DNA of 64,000 nt from Chryseobacterium sp. JJR-5R (lineage in GTDB: Bacteria; Bacteroidota; Bacteroidia; Flavobacteriales; Weeksellaceae). Below, one piece after another: positions 1-8,016 of this stretch. The stretch covers positions 62,001 through 126,000 of the forward strand of contig NZ_CP139137.1 of the NCBI RefSeq assembly GCF_034047335.1, in the 5' to 3' direction. The notes beneath the pieces were generated by a model. The model was not told the DNA's origin and did not search any database. It worked only from the letters and a program-made list of their open reading frames with translations. The stretch's first letter is position 1. Each line of letters begins with the position of its first letter. Position numbers and translations under genes: made by a program.

Positions 1-3
1 ATC

Positions 4-1392
4 TTATCCTTCTGAGTTCTTCTTTTTCGCCTTTGCCTTCACTTTTTTCACCTCATCCCTGATAAAAGGGTATTTCTTCTGCATATCAGATACAAGGGAA
101 GGATCAAGTTCCAGGGCTTTAAGCAATGATTCTTTGCCTTTTTCCTGATCTTTAAGGTTGAGGTAACAGTTGCTAAGCTGGTAAAACAGTTCTGCCCTGT
201 GATGGGCTTTTACCGCTTTATTCAATAAAATAATCGCTTCTTCATACTCGCCTAAAAGCATCAGTACTTCAGAATAGGCATACCAGTTGTAAAACCTTGT
301 AGGCTCAGCTTCCACCAGCTTTTTCAGGCAGGAAAGGCTTTCTTCAAACTTCCCGGAATCAATAAATAAAAAGGCCAGTCTTTTCTGGTAATCCAGATTG
401 CCTTCATTCAGGTGGGTTGCTTCTTTGGCAAAATGCAAAGCTTCCGTCATGCCGCCCATTTCTTCGTACAGGTAAGACTGTTCCATCATGGCAAGGTAAA
501 ACTGAGGGTCTTCCCTTAATGATTTCTGGAACGCATTCAGTGCTATGATAGGCTGTTTTAATGCTTTATAACAAAGCCCGATTTTATAAAATGTAAACGC
601 TTTGGTATATTCCAGCTCCAGCATTTCCTCATAGACTTCGATAGCTTTCTTATACTGTCCCAATGCTTCGTAGCAGGCTGCTTTATTCGCATACACCCCA
701 ACGGAGCTTGAATTGATAGCCAACAGGTAATCATACCCTTTTATGGCTTCTTCATAATTTTTTCTGTTGAAATAGAACTGCCCGTACTCAAACCAGGCAA
801 TTTCGGAATAAGCGTATTCATCCAGGTATTCATTAAGAAAGGCAATGGCCTCGTCATTCTTATTCAGATCCGAAAAACAGACCATGCAGTTTTCCAGCGA
901 ATAATCATCGGTAGGATCTTCCGAAAGGGCTTTGCGGTAATGTTTAAGAGCGTTAAAAGGATCTCCGAGATTTACATATTCATCTGCAATAAAATTATGG
1001 AGGAAGTTCTCTTCTTCTTTCAGTTCCAGTGCTTTTTTACAGATATCTATCGCTTTTCTTGGGTTTCCTAAATTCGAATAATACTTTGCATAGCAAACCA
1101 GAAAGTCTGTGTTTTCCATAGAAGAACCTTTCAGCTCGCTGATCAGCTCTTTCGCCGTATTATAATCTTCCCATTCCAAAAGGATTTCAAGTTTTTTGAT
1201 CTTGATATCTAAAGAATTGGGATGAAGCTTTAGTCCGTAATTCACTGCCGTATCGGCATAATTAAAGTCTCCCAGCTCCAGATAGTAAACAATAATGTCT
1301 TCTAACTCTTCTGTATCAAAGTAGAATTCATCATTATTTTCCATCATTTCCTCGAACTTTTTTACAAGTTCATTTCCAAAATATTCTTCCAA
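4..1392 (-). CDS. Tetratricopeptide repeat protein
   Basis: The 462-residue protein is almost entirely tandem 34-residue TPR units, seen for instance around residues 147-180 and 230-265 with the usual alternation of small and aromatic residues (NALKHYRKALSEDP, ANKAACYEALGQYKKAIEVY). TPR arrays form helical solenoids that bind other proteins, so it is probably a scaffold or adaptor. It has no signal peptide and no membrane segment, and it ends in a lysine-rich tail, so it should be cytoplasmic. It follows glmM on the same strand after a 123-nt gap. The specific partner is unknown; the family call is firm and the role is not. Confidence 0.85.
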   Translation of the reverse strand: MEEYFGNELVKKFEEMMENNDEFYFDTEELEDIIVYYLELGDFNYADTAVNYGLKLHPNSLDIKIKKLEILLEWEDYNTAKELISELKGSSMENTDFLVCYAKYYSNLGNPRKAIDICKKALELKEEENFLHNFIADEYVNLGDPFNALKHYRKALSEDPTDDYSLENCMVCFSDLNKNDEAIAFLNEYLDEYAYSEIAWFEYGQFYFNRKNYEEAIKGYDYLLAINSSSVGVYANKAACYEALGQYKKAIEVYEEMLELEYTKAFTFYKIGLCYKALKQPIIALNAFQKSLREDPQFYLAMMEQSYLYEEMGGMTEALHFAKEATHLNEGNLDYQKRLAFLFIDSGKFEESLSCLKKLVEAEPTRFYNWYAYSEVLMLLGEYEEAIILLNKAVKAHHRAELFYQLSNCYLNLKDQEKGKESLLKALELDPSLVSDMQKKYPFIRDEVKKVKAKAKKKNSEG

Positions 1393-1515
1393 TATAAAAC
1401 AGTTTTAAGATTAAAGACTTGAGATATGAGATATACAAATACTCGGTTCTGAAAATCTTAGTACTAAATTTAATAATAAATATGATTAAAACGGTAACAG
1501 GGATGTTAATATTTA

Positions 1516-2898
1516 TTAAATCAGGCTATTGATTTTAGCTATCATTTCATCTCCTAACTGGTCGGCTTCCTCCTGGGATTTAGCCTCTGTATAGATTCTG
1601 ATAATCGGTTCTGTATTAGACTTTCTAAGGTGAACCCAATTATTTTCAAAATCTATTTTTACGCCGTCTGCTGTAGAAACCTCTTCATTTTGATATGCTT
1701 TTTCCATTTTGGTTAAAAGGTCATCCACATTAATCTCCGGAGTCAGTTCAATTTTCTTTTTGCCCATGAAATAGCTTGGGTACCCTGCTCTCAGTACGGA
1801 AACCGTTTTGTCTTCCTTTGCCAGATGCGTTAGAAATAAAGCAATTCCTACCAGAGAATCTCTTCCGTAATGCAGGTCAGGATAGATAATCCCTCCGTTT
1901 CCTTCTCCGCCGATCACTGCATTTTTTTCTTTCATTAAGGTTACCACATTCACTTCTCCCACGGCACTTGCAAAATACTCGGAATGACGGGTGTGTGCTA
2001 CGTCTCTCAGGGCCCGGCTGGAGGAAAGGTTGGAAACTGCCACACCGTTTTTATGCTTCAACAAATAATCTGCAACGGCAACCAGGGTGTATTCTTCCCC
2101 GAACATTTCACCTTTTTCATCAATCAGTGCCAGCCGGTCAACATCCGGATCTACCACTACACCAAGATCTGCATTTTCTTTCTTTACCAGCTCACAGATA
2201 TCTCCCAGATGTTCCTTCAGCGGTTCAGGGTTATGCGGGAACTGCCCGTTGGGTTCACAGTATAATTTTACGGTTTCACAGCCTAATGTATCCAGCAGCA
2301 TCGGAATGGCAATGCCTCCCGTAGAGTTGACAGCATCCAGAACCACTTTGAACTTTTTAGCTTTAATGGCTTCTGCATCTACCATCGGCAGCGCAAGGAT
2401 CTGCTGAATATGAATGTCAAACGCATCATCTCTGGTTACATACGTCCCCAGATCATCAACTTCGGCATAGCTAAAATCTTCACTTTCGGCCAGGGCAAGA
2501 ACTTCTGCCCCGTTTTCTCCGGTAATGAATTCCCCTTTTTCGTTTAACAGTTTCAGGGCATTCCATTGTTTTGGGTTATGTGAAGCTGTAAGGATAATAC
2601 CGCCATCTGCATTCAGTTCAGGCACCATGATCTCAACCGTTGGTGTGGTGGAAAGTCCCAGGTCAACCACATGGATCCCAAGGCCCTGCAGGGTTGCGGT
2701 TACCAGAGAAGAAACCATCTGTCCCGAGATTCTGGCGTCCCTCCCTATAACGAGGGTAAGGTCTTTTTTATTTTTATTGTTCTGAAGCCAGGTCCCGAAT
2801 GCCGAAGCAAATTTCACCACGTCCAGCGGCGTAAGGTTATCATTTACGGCACCGCCGATGGTTCCCCGGATTCCTGAAATACTTTTTATTAGTGACAT
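1516..2898 (-). CDS. glmM: Phosphoglucosamine mutase
   Basis: Converts glucosamine-6-phosphate to glucosamine-1-phosphate on the route to UDP-GlcNAc for peptidoglycan and other envelope polymers; cytoplasmic. The 460-residue protein has all four landmarks of the alpha-D-phosphohexomutase family: the phosphoserine loop TASHNP (Ser106), the metal loop DPDVDR (Asp250/252/254), the sugar loop GGEGNGG, and the phosphate loop RKSNTEPIIR near residue 425. RKSNTEP in place of RPSGTEP is, to my knowledge, common in Bacteroidota GlmM/phosphomutase homologues. A phosphoglucomutase or phosphomannomutase specificity cannot be fully excluded from motifs alone. Directly upstream, one base away, is the stop of a decayed dinD. 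Confidence 0.88.
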   Translation of the reverse strand: MSLIKSISGIRGTIGGAVNDNLTPLDVVKFASAFGTWLQNNKNKKDLTLVIGRDARISGQMVSSLVTATLQGLGIHVVDLGLSTTPTVEIMVPELNADGGIILTASHNPKQWNALKLLNEKGEFITGENGAEVLALAESEDFSYAEVDDLGTYVTRDDAFDIHIQQILALPMVDAEAIKAKKFKVVLDAVNSTGGIAIPMLLDTLGCETVKLYCEPNGQFPHNPEPLKEHLGDICELVKKENADLGVVVDPDVDRLALIDEKGEMFGEEYTLVAVADYLLKHKNGVAVSNLSSSRALRDVAHTRHSEYFASAVGEVNVVTLMKEKNAVIGGEGNGGIIYPDLHYGRDSLVGIALFLTHLAKEDKTVSVLRAGYPSYFMGKKKIELTPEINVDDLLTKMEKAYQNEEVSTADGVKIDFENNWVHLRKSNTEPIIRIYTEAKSQEEADQLGDEMIAKINSLI

Positions 2899-2899
2899 C

Positions 2900-3674
2900 C
2901 TATTTTTTCTTAGTTTGTTTTAAAATTTTCTTTTCATCATTTTCCAATTGGCGCTGGACTTTTTTAACATCTTCCAATGCAGGAAGATGTTCAGGTTTTA
3001 TTCCTCGTTCTCCAGGCATTTTTCTTACTGCCAAATTATTTTCAATATGTTCATTGGCAATTTGTATGTAGCTATTCAAATCTTTTTCAACAACATTATG
3101 GCCGGTTAATTCGGTTGCAAAATCTTTAGCTTTAATTGTTAAAGTAGGAAGAAAGTCTGCAAGAGGCCTGGTCGCCTTTCGAACGGATTACTGAAAAACT
3201 TTTTTCGTCAACTCCTCTTTCATAGATAATCCCTGAAAGTCTTTTCTCTGTTTTCGAGAGTTTGTCTCTCGCAGTTACCCTTGCAACATCTAAAAGTCTT
3301 TTTTCAATAATTTCCTGCTTTCTCGTCTGGACAGCAAAATAAGTCTGTGCAAAAGCTATTTCTGATTTTGATGAATCTCCGTTTTAAGCAATAAGATAAC
3401 AACCATAACGAGTTAAAGCTATATCCGGAATTTCTCTCTCTGATCCGCTTCCCAATAACACCATTTTCCCGATGTCGGCAAAATGGTTCTGCACATCTTC
3501 ACCTACATTTTCACAAGCTTTTTTAGCTTTTTCAATAACCTTTAAAAAGTTATCCCACTTTGTATAATTCAAAATTCCCTGCAAATCTCACGCACTCCAG
3601 AATTCAATATCATTATATATGTATGATGCATTTTCGAATTTCAGAAAAAGCAGTTGTATTAATTCCTTTTTCAC
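2900..3674 (-). pseudogene. dinD: Decayed dinD (DNA damage-inducible protein D family)
   Basis: Reading the minus strand from a GTG at 3674, the translation follows the DinD family nearly end to end but is broken three times. Codon 29 is TGA (3588-3590) where the family has Arg, in the context FWSA-stop-DLQGIL. Codon 97 is TAA (3384-3386) where Gln is expected, in CYLIA-stop-NGDSSKSEIAF. Near 3165-3170, SVIRSKGDQ jumps to RPLADFLPT in another frame, an internal deletion of about 20 codons with a frameshift. The family-like C-terminus (RGIKPEHLPALEDVKK) then runs to TAG at 2900-2902. Both nonsense changes fit single C-to-T transitions (CGA to TGA, CAA to TAA). DinD is an SOS-induced protein that affects RecA activity in E. 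coli. A 66-codon fragment from a TTG at 3584 is open but is only a piece of this relic. Confidence 0.88.
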
Positions 3675-3752
3675 TGTAATTGTGTTTTATCCCACAAAAA
3701 TAAGTAAAAAATGAATCTCAGAAATGTTTAGTTTTCCACAGGGATGTCATTT

Positions 3753-3905
3753 TTATGAACATCCGCAGTCTTTGTCGCAGTTTGTTCTCTTGGAACTGAA
3801 TTTCTTCGGTGCAAAATTCTTCCTGAATACCTTAAACAAGGCATAACAAGCAAATGCAACAATAAAAAGGACAAGTATATATTGTAAAATCAGTGAAGAA
3901 TCCAT
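3753..3905 (-). CDS. FeoB-associated Cys-rich membrane protein
   Basis: A 50-residue protein with one hydrophobic helix (about residues 5-26) and a short cytoplasmic-type basic tail ending in CDKDCGCS. I chose the ATG at 3903-3905 because it overlaps the feoB stop codon as TAATG, the same arrangement seen between feoA and feoB, which implies translational coupling. A longer reading in the same frame would run backwards into feoB. Small Cys-rich one-helix proteins downstream of feoB are common in bacteria and are thought to help ferrous iron uptake, perhaps by binding metal with the terminal cysteines. Its role here is inferred from position and composition. Confidence 0.8.
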   Translation of the reverse strand: MDSSLILQYILVLFIVAFACYALFKVFRKNFAPKKFSSKRTNCDKDCGCS

Positions 3906-5938
3906 TATTTTAATATCTGGTATGCTAACATCGACACAAAGTAGGCCAAACCGGTCATCATCGCTACCTGAAAAGCGGTCCATTTCCAGCTTTTGGTTTC
4001 TCTGTAGACTACTGCAAGTGTGGAAATACACTGCATTGCAAATGCGTAAAACAAGAGGACGGAAACACCTGTTGCAAAACTGAAGACTTTTTCACCGTCC
4101 GGTTTTACATCGCGTCTCATTTTATCAATTACCTTTACTTCCGGGGCATCATCTTCCAGGCTGTATAAGGTAGACATTGTCCCTACAAAAACTTCCCGCG
4201 CCACAAAACTGGTCAGGATTCCCACTCCCATTTTCCAGTCGTAACCGAGAGGGGAAATCACAGGTTCTATCCCTCTGCCCATTTTTGCCAGATAAGAATG
4301 GTCAAGCTCAACATCGGTAGCTACCCATTCGTCCGGACTCTGTTTCGGGCCGAAATAACTCAGGAACCAGATAATGATGCTGACAATAAAAATGATTTTC
4401 CCGGCTCCGGTAATAAAGTCCCAGACTTTTCCCAATACCATCTTCAGATCGTAGGTAAAAAGCGGCGTTTTGTAGGTCGGCAGGTCCATCACCAGATAGG
4501 TTTTGCCTTTATTTTTGATGAATTTATTAAGGACGGCCGCAGAAAGCAATGCTACGACGAATCCCAGCAGGTACATTCCCATCAGTACCAAAGCCTTGTA
4601 TTTTATTCCTAAAAAGGTATCGTCTGAAATAATAAGCCCGATGATAATACTGTATACCGGAAGCCTTGCAGAGCACGTCATAAAAGGAGTTACCAATATA
4701 GTCAGCAAACGTTCTTTTAAATTTTCAATATTCCGGGTTGATATCACGGCCGGGATGGCACAGGCTGTTCCTGAAACCAGCGGTACGATGCTTTTGCCGT
4801 TTAATCCGAAAGGCCGGAGAATCCGGTCCATTAAAAACACCACTCTCGCCATATACCCGGAATCTTCCAGCAGATACAGGAAGTATAATAATATCCCGAT
4901 CTGGGGCGCAAAGATGACAATTCCTCCTATTCCCGGAACAATTCCCTTGGATATCAGAGAATTAATGGGTCCTTCCGGCAGGTGCTCGCCTGTAAAAGCA
5001 GACAGCCATGCAAAAAGCGTGTCGATCCAGTTCATCGGGTATTCTGCCAGAAAAAAAACACTCTGGAAAATGATTAACAAAATCATCATGAAGACCACAT
5101 ATCCCCAGAACTTATGAACCAATACCCGGTCTAATTTTTCGGTCAGCAGCTCTTTGAACTGAGGCTTTTTAGAAATAACGTCTGCTAAAACGGTATCGGC
5201 ATGCTGATACCTTCTTACCGTTTCCTGAACCTGCAGCCTTTTCGGGACCAGGCTTTTTGAATCCGGCTCATTCAGCTGCTCCACAACAGAGCTGATTCTT
5301 CCCAGGTCTGTTCCCAAAGATAAACTCAGCCAAGCTTTATATTCATTGTCAATGCCTTGATGCGCAGCTACTTTATGAATAAAATCTTTATGTTCATTCG
5401 GGGTTTCAAAAGTCTGTTTGCCAGCTTTCACAAAAGTATTGTGTAAAACAGCTTCTTTGATATCATTGATTCCGATCTGCTCTTTGGCATTGGTACGGAT
5501 AATTTTTATTCCCAAAGCTTCCGAAAACTTCTCAACATCAATGGTAATACCTCTTTTCTCTGCCTGATCAACCTGGTTTACGACCAGGATCATCGGAACG
5601 CCCAGATCCTGGATCTGCTGGAATAGCAAAAGTCCCCTTTTTAAGCTTAAGGCTTCAAGGATATAGATAACCCCTGCATAATCCTGCTGATGGTCCATTA
5701 CAAATTTAGAAAAGATAGCTTCATCTTCAGAACTCGGATATATACTGTATGATCCGGGTAAATCTACAACCTCAACCTCCTCATCTTTATAGGTGTAATA
5801 GCCCGAATGGCTGGCTACGGTAACCCCGGCGTAGTTTCCGGTTTTCTGCTTCTTGTTGCAAAGCGCATTGAAAACCGTTGACTTCCCTACATTGGGATTC
5901 CCGACTAAAAGAACCTGTTTTCTCTGAATTTCCTGCAT
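3905..5938 (-). CDS. feoB: Ferrous iron transport protein B
   Basis: Inner-membrane Fe2+ transporter with a cytosolic G-protein domain. The GTPase motifs are clear: G1 GNPNVGKST at residues 13-21, G3 DLPG at 59-62 and G4 NQVD near 120. They are followed by a helical spacer and a polytopic membrane half with the two duplicated gate regions. At 677 residues it is somewhat shorter than the E. coli protein but complete. It lies between feoA and the small Cys-rich gene with TAATG overlaps on both sides, so the three are one operon reading from the promoter near 6212-6242. Regulation by iron is likely from the palindrome in that promoter. Confidence 0.95.
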   Translation of the reverse strand: MQEIQRKQVLLVGNPNVGKSTVFNALCNKKQKTGNYAGVTVASHSGYYTYKDEEVEVVDLPGSYSIYPSSEDEAIFSKFVMDHQQDYAGVIYILEALSLKRGLLLFQQIQDLGVPMILVVNQVDQAEKRGITIDVEKFSEALGIKIIRTNAKEQIGINDIKEAVLHNTFVKAGKQTFETPNEHKDFIHKVAAHQGIDNEYKAWLSLSLGTDLGRISSVVEQLNEPDSKSLVPKRLQVQETVRRYQHADTVLADVISKKPQFKELLTEKLDRVLVHKFWGYVVFMMILLIIFQSVFFLAEYPMNWIDTLFAWLSAFTGEHLPEGPINSLISKGIVPGIGGIVIFAPQIGILLYFLYLLEDSGYMARVVFLMDRILRPFGLNGKSIVPLVSGTACAIPAVISTRNIENLKERLLTILVTPFMTCSARLPVYSIIIGLIISDDTFLGIKYKALVLMGMYLLGFVVALLSAAVLNKFIKNKGKTYLVMDLPTYKTPLFTYDLKMVLGKVWDFITGAGKIIFIVSIIIWFLSYFGPKQSPDEWVATDVELDHSYLAKMGRGIEPVISPLGYDWKMGVGILTSFVAREVFVGTMSTLYSLEDDAPEVKVIDKMRRDVKPDGEKVFSFATGVSVLLFYAFAMQCISTLAVVYRETKSWKWTAFQVAMMTGLAYFVSMLAYQILK

Positions 5939-6198
5939 TAATTCAATTCTTCAACGATAATAAAATCGCCCTCTTCTTCGCGGAGAGCAATACGGCTTTT
6001 TTCATTTCCGAACTCTACATACATCGGTCCGCTGAAAGGTGCCTGGTATAAAATCCTGAATGACGTTTCCGGAAGAAGTCCCATTTCAATGATCTTATTC
6101 GGCATGGCAAGGCTGTCATTATCATACCCCAGAATTTTCCCCATTCTGTTTTTGGGAAATCCGCTCAACTTATGTAAACCGTTCTCTTTCAAAGCCAA
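5938..6198 (-). CDS. feoA: Ferrous iron transport protein A
   Basis: An 86-residue SH3-like FeoA domain protein, the small cytoplasmic partner thought to modulate the FeoB G-domain. The family pattern of an N-terminal KLSGFP segment, a central EMGLLPET turn and a C-terminal SRIALREEEGDFI strand is visible. Its stop codon overlaps the feoB start (TAATG). The start at 6198 is supported by a -7 element 13 nt upstream (6212-6219). First gene of the feo operon. Confidence 0.9.
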   Translation of the reverse strand: MALKENGLHKLSGFPKNRMGKILGYDNDSLAMPNKIIEMGLLPETSFRILYQAPFSGPMYVEFGNEKSRIALREEEGDFIIVEELN

Positions 6199-6211
6199 AA
6201 TTTTGTATATG

Positions 6212-6219
6212 CAAATATA
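6212..6219 (-). promoter_or_regulatory. Flavobacterial -7 element for the feo operon
   Basis: TATATTTG on the minus strand matches the Bacteroidota -7 consensus TAnnTTTG and ends 13 nt before the feoA ATG. No exact TTG -33 element is obvious upstream, where the putative operator lies. Confidence 0.55.
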
Positions 6220-6223
6220 CGCT

Positions 6224-6242
6224 ATTTAAATTTAATCTAAAT
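6224..6242 (-). promoter_or_regulatory. Putative iron-responsive (Fur-type) operator
   Basis: On the minus strand, ATTTAGATT-A-AATTTAAAT is a 19-bp palindrome with one mismatch between its arms, four bases upstream of the feo -7 element, where a bound repressor would block RNA polymerase. Position, length and the iron-transport operon make a Fur-family site plausible. The exact flavobacterial Fur consensus is not something I can verify here. The 11-mer ATTTAGATTAA occurs again by the PepSY promoter near 58838. Confidence 0.45.
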
Positions 6243-6261
6243 AACAGGCGTGTATAAAAGA

Positions 6262-6297
6262 AATCAACCCAAATGCAATACTGCATTTGGGTTGATT
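6262..6297 (-). terminator. Rho-independent terminator after the GLPGLI gene
   Basis: A perfect 16-bp inverted repeat (arms 6262-6277 and 6282-6297, 4-nt loop). On the minus strand it is followed by a T-rich stretch. It separates the GLPGLI gene from the feo promoter. Confidence 0.8.
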
Positions 6298-6328
6298 CGA
6301 AATATAGTTAAATATGAATGTGTCTGTT

Positions 6329-7261
6329 TTAGTCTTTTTCTTTTCCTACCTTTTCCACGGTTCCCACTTTCAGTTTTTCATAAGGCGGTTCAATCGGGTT
6401 ATCATTTAAGTTAAAGAAATCTTTGTACATTTTTTCCTGTTTTTTCATCATGTCACCGATTGTTCCATCCATTCCAGGGATTGTTTTCGACATCATTTCG
6501 TTGTTCATCATCGGTCTTATGGTTGCAAAAGGGTCTTTTTTGAAATCATTGAATGTTTTCTCAAATTTCTCTCTTGGCATTTCAGTTACTTTTAAGCCTA
6601 CATTAGAAACTTTCTCGGCATATGTCAGTTCATCCCAGTTTGGTATTTTCCTGTTTCCCTGAAGAATCCATGAATAATTTTTACCTTCATCTTCAATTTT
6701 TACAATCAGTCCCGGAAGTCCTGAGAATTTGTATGGGCCATCCTGAAATGGAAGGTCTGTACTGAACCATGCCGTCCATTTTCGCCCTCCGAACTCAGCG
6801 GTAGCTTTCTGCGCATTGTAAGTTCCTATTTTTGCTTTTTCATTTGAAATCTTCCAGTCGAATTTAACGGTTTCATTATATCCGATGTTCATCGGGGTAA
6901 ATCCGCTTGCTATTCTTTCGATGTACTGTAATTTCATATCCGGATAATGCTTTACAATTTTTTCTGAAAACTTAGGCATTTTAATGGATTTCGAAAGATC
7001 TTTAAAGGTACCTGCCTTTTGCATGGCCTCAACCTGTACCTTGATAATTGAATCCTGCCCGACAGCTGTATAATCCCGGTATACGGATCTGTCTTTAACA
7101 ATATCAAGTACAGCCATTACTTTTTCGAGTTTGGCAGAGTCTTTCTTGGGCTTAAAGGTCAGCTCATAGAAAAAACGGTTGGCTGTTTCTTTGGAATCTT
7201 TGTCCTGTGCACCTGCAAAAGCAAAAAGAGCGATGAAGAATATTGAAAATAGGTTTTTCAT
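6329..7261 (-). CDS. GLPGLI family protein
   Basis: A secreted or periplasmic protein of unknown function named for its motif, present here as FSGLPGLIVKIED near the middle of the chain. The family is largely confined to Bacteroidota and is often found near TonB-dependent receptors and two-component genes. I placed the start at the ATG at 7261, which opens a clear signal peptide (MKNLFSIFFIALFAFAGAQ); the upstream in-frame ATG at 7300 would add 13 residues that spoil it. The mature protein is about 290 residues. It is divergent from the gene at 7498, and the shared 240-bp interval contains 11-bp direct repeats that may regulate either gene. Confidence 0.88.
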   Translation of the reverse strand: MKNLFSIFFIALFAFAGAQDKDSKETANRFFYELTFKPKKDSAKLEKVMAVLDIVKDRSVYRDYTAVGQDSIIKVQVEAMQKAGTFKDLSKSIKMPKFSEKIVKHYPDMKLQYIERIASGFTPMNIGYNETVKFDWKISNEKAKIGTYNAQKATAEFGGRKWTAWFSTDLPFQDGPYKFSGLPGLIVKIEDEGKNYSWILQGNRKIPNWDELTYAEKVSNVGLKVTEMPREKFEKTFNDFKKDPFATIRPMMNNEMMSKTIPGMDGTIGDMMKKQEKMYKDFFNLNDNPIEPPYEKLKVGTVEKVGKEKD

Positions 7262-7380
7262 TGTTTTTCTGATGTTTGAATAATTAGTTAGCAGTCTCAT
7301 ACTTTTGTTACATTATTTTTCTGATTTTTTTTACTTATCCTGATCAGGATCTTTTCAGACACATCCGGCTTTAATAAATT

Positions 7381-7422
7381 CTAATCTCATTTTAATCTCA
7401 TTAATCACATTTTAATTTCGTT
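7381..7422 (+). repeat. Array of 11-bp direct repeats in a divergent promoter
   Basis: Copies read CTAATCTCATT (7381), TTAATCTCATT (7392), a 9-bp short copy AATCACATT (7403) and TTAATTTCGTT (7412). Copies phased by about one helical turn are typical of binding sites for OmpR/PhoB-type regulators. The array lies 26 bp upstream of the -7 element TAATTTCG at 7449-7456. Confidence 0.5.
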
Positions 7423-7448
7423 CCAAAGTCTTTTTAATCTTAACATCC

Positions 7449-7456
7449 TAATTTCG
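7449..7456 (+). promoter_or_regulatory. -7 element upstream of the 7498 gene
   Basis: TAATTTCG matches TAnnTTTG with one change and lies 41 bp before the ATG at 7498, downstream of the direct-repeat array. Confidence 0.4.
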
Positions 7457-7497
7457 TATCATCGAAAAAGATAATGTAGAACCCAAATCTTGATGAT

Positions 7498-7992
7498 ATG
7501 ACCAAAACGATTTTAATAGCCACAGATTTTTCTCTTGAGTCTTTAAATATTTTAAAGAAAGTAATGAAAGAGAAGCATGCCTCGGAAGATGAAAATCAAT
7601 ACAATATTCTTTTGGTTTCAGGATATGACACCGGAGATTCTATCAGGGATCTTCTGTTCAATACAAAAAGTACAATCTTTAATAAACTGATGCCGAAGGA
7701 GTTTGGCGATGCATACGGGATTATTAAAAATAAATACCCGCAGCTGATCAGTAAAATCGTCTGTGATATTTTTACGGGAAGCTTCCAGCGTACGTTTAAC
7801 AACTATGTTAAAGTGGAAGAGATCAGTGAAGCATACTATTCTCCCTCGATTAAAAGTAAAGGAAAAGGAAAATTTGACCTGATCCCTTATATTAAAAAAT
7901 GCAAAGACCTTGAGTCTTATGAAATTGCTGTAGCGCCTCAGAAAGGTCTTCCGGAAAAAGGAAGGCTGGCAGAGATCTTTGCAGAAGCCTAA
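7498..7992 (+). CDS. Hypothetical protein with a Usp-like N-terminus
   Basis: A 164-residue soluble protein with no signal peptide. The first strand and loop (KTILIATDFSLESLNILKK) look like the opening of a universal stress protein, but the later ATP-binding Gly-rich motif of UspA (GxxGxxxxxxGS) is not visible. A nucleotide-binding function therefore cannot be claimed. The rest is mixed alpha/beta with a basic central region. It is followed after 24 bp by a YoaK-type membrane protein, so the two are probably co-transcribed. It may be a lineage-specific protein; function unknown. Confidence 0.7.
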   Translation: MTKTILIATDFSLESLNILKKVMKEKHASEDENQYNILLVSGYDTGDSIRDLLFNTKSTIFNKLMPKEFGDAYGIIKNKYPQLISKIVCDIFTGSFQRTFNNYVKVEEISEAYYSPSIKSKGKGKFDLIPYIKKCKDLESYEIAVAPQKGLPEKGRLAEIFAEA

Positions 7993-8016
7993 TGTGGAAC
8001 GAAAAAGAAATGAAAA

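Noticed and set aside
1393..1515. A regulatory element in the gap between glmM and the TPR gene
   Set aside because: Only weak A+T-rich similarity to a promoter (TATTTG without the two-base spacer); nothing I could support.
3384..3584. A 66-codon minus-strand ORF as a separate small gene
   Set aside because: It begins with TTG between two in-frame stops and its sequence is an internal piece of DinD, so it belongs to the pseudogene.
4503..5117. A 204-codon plus-strand frame antisense to feoB
   Set aside because: Entirely within feoB with no family resemblance.
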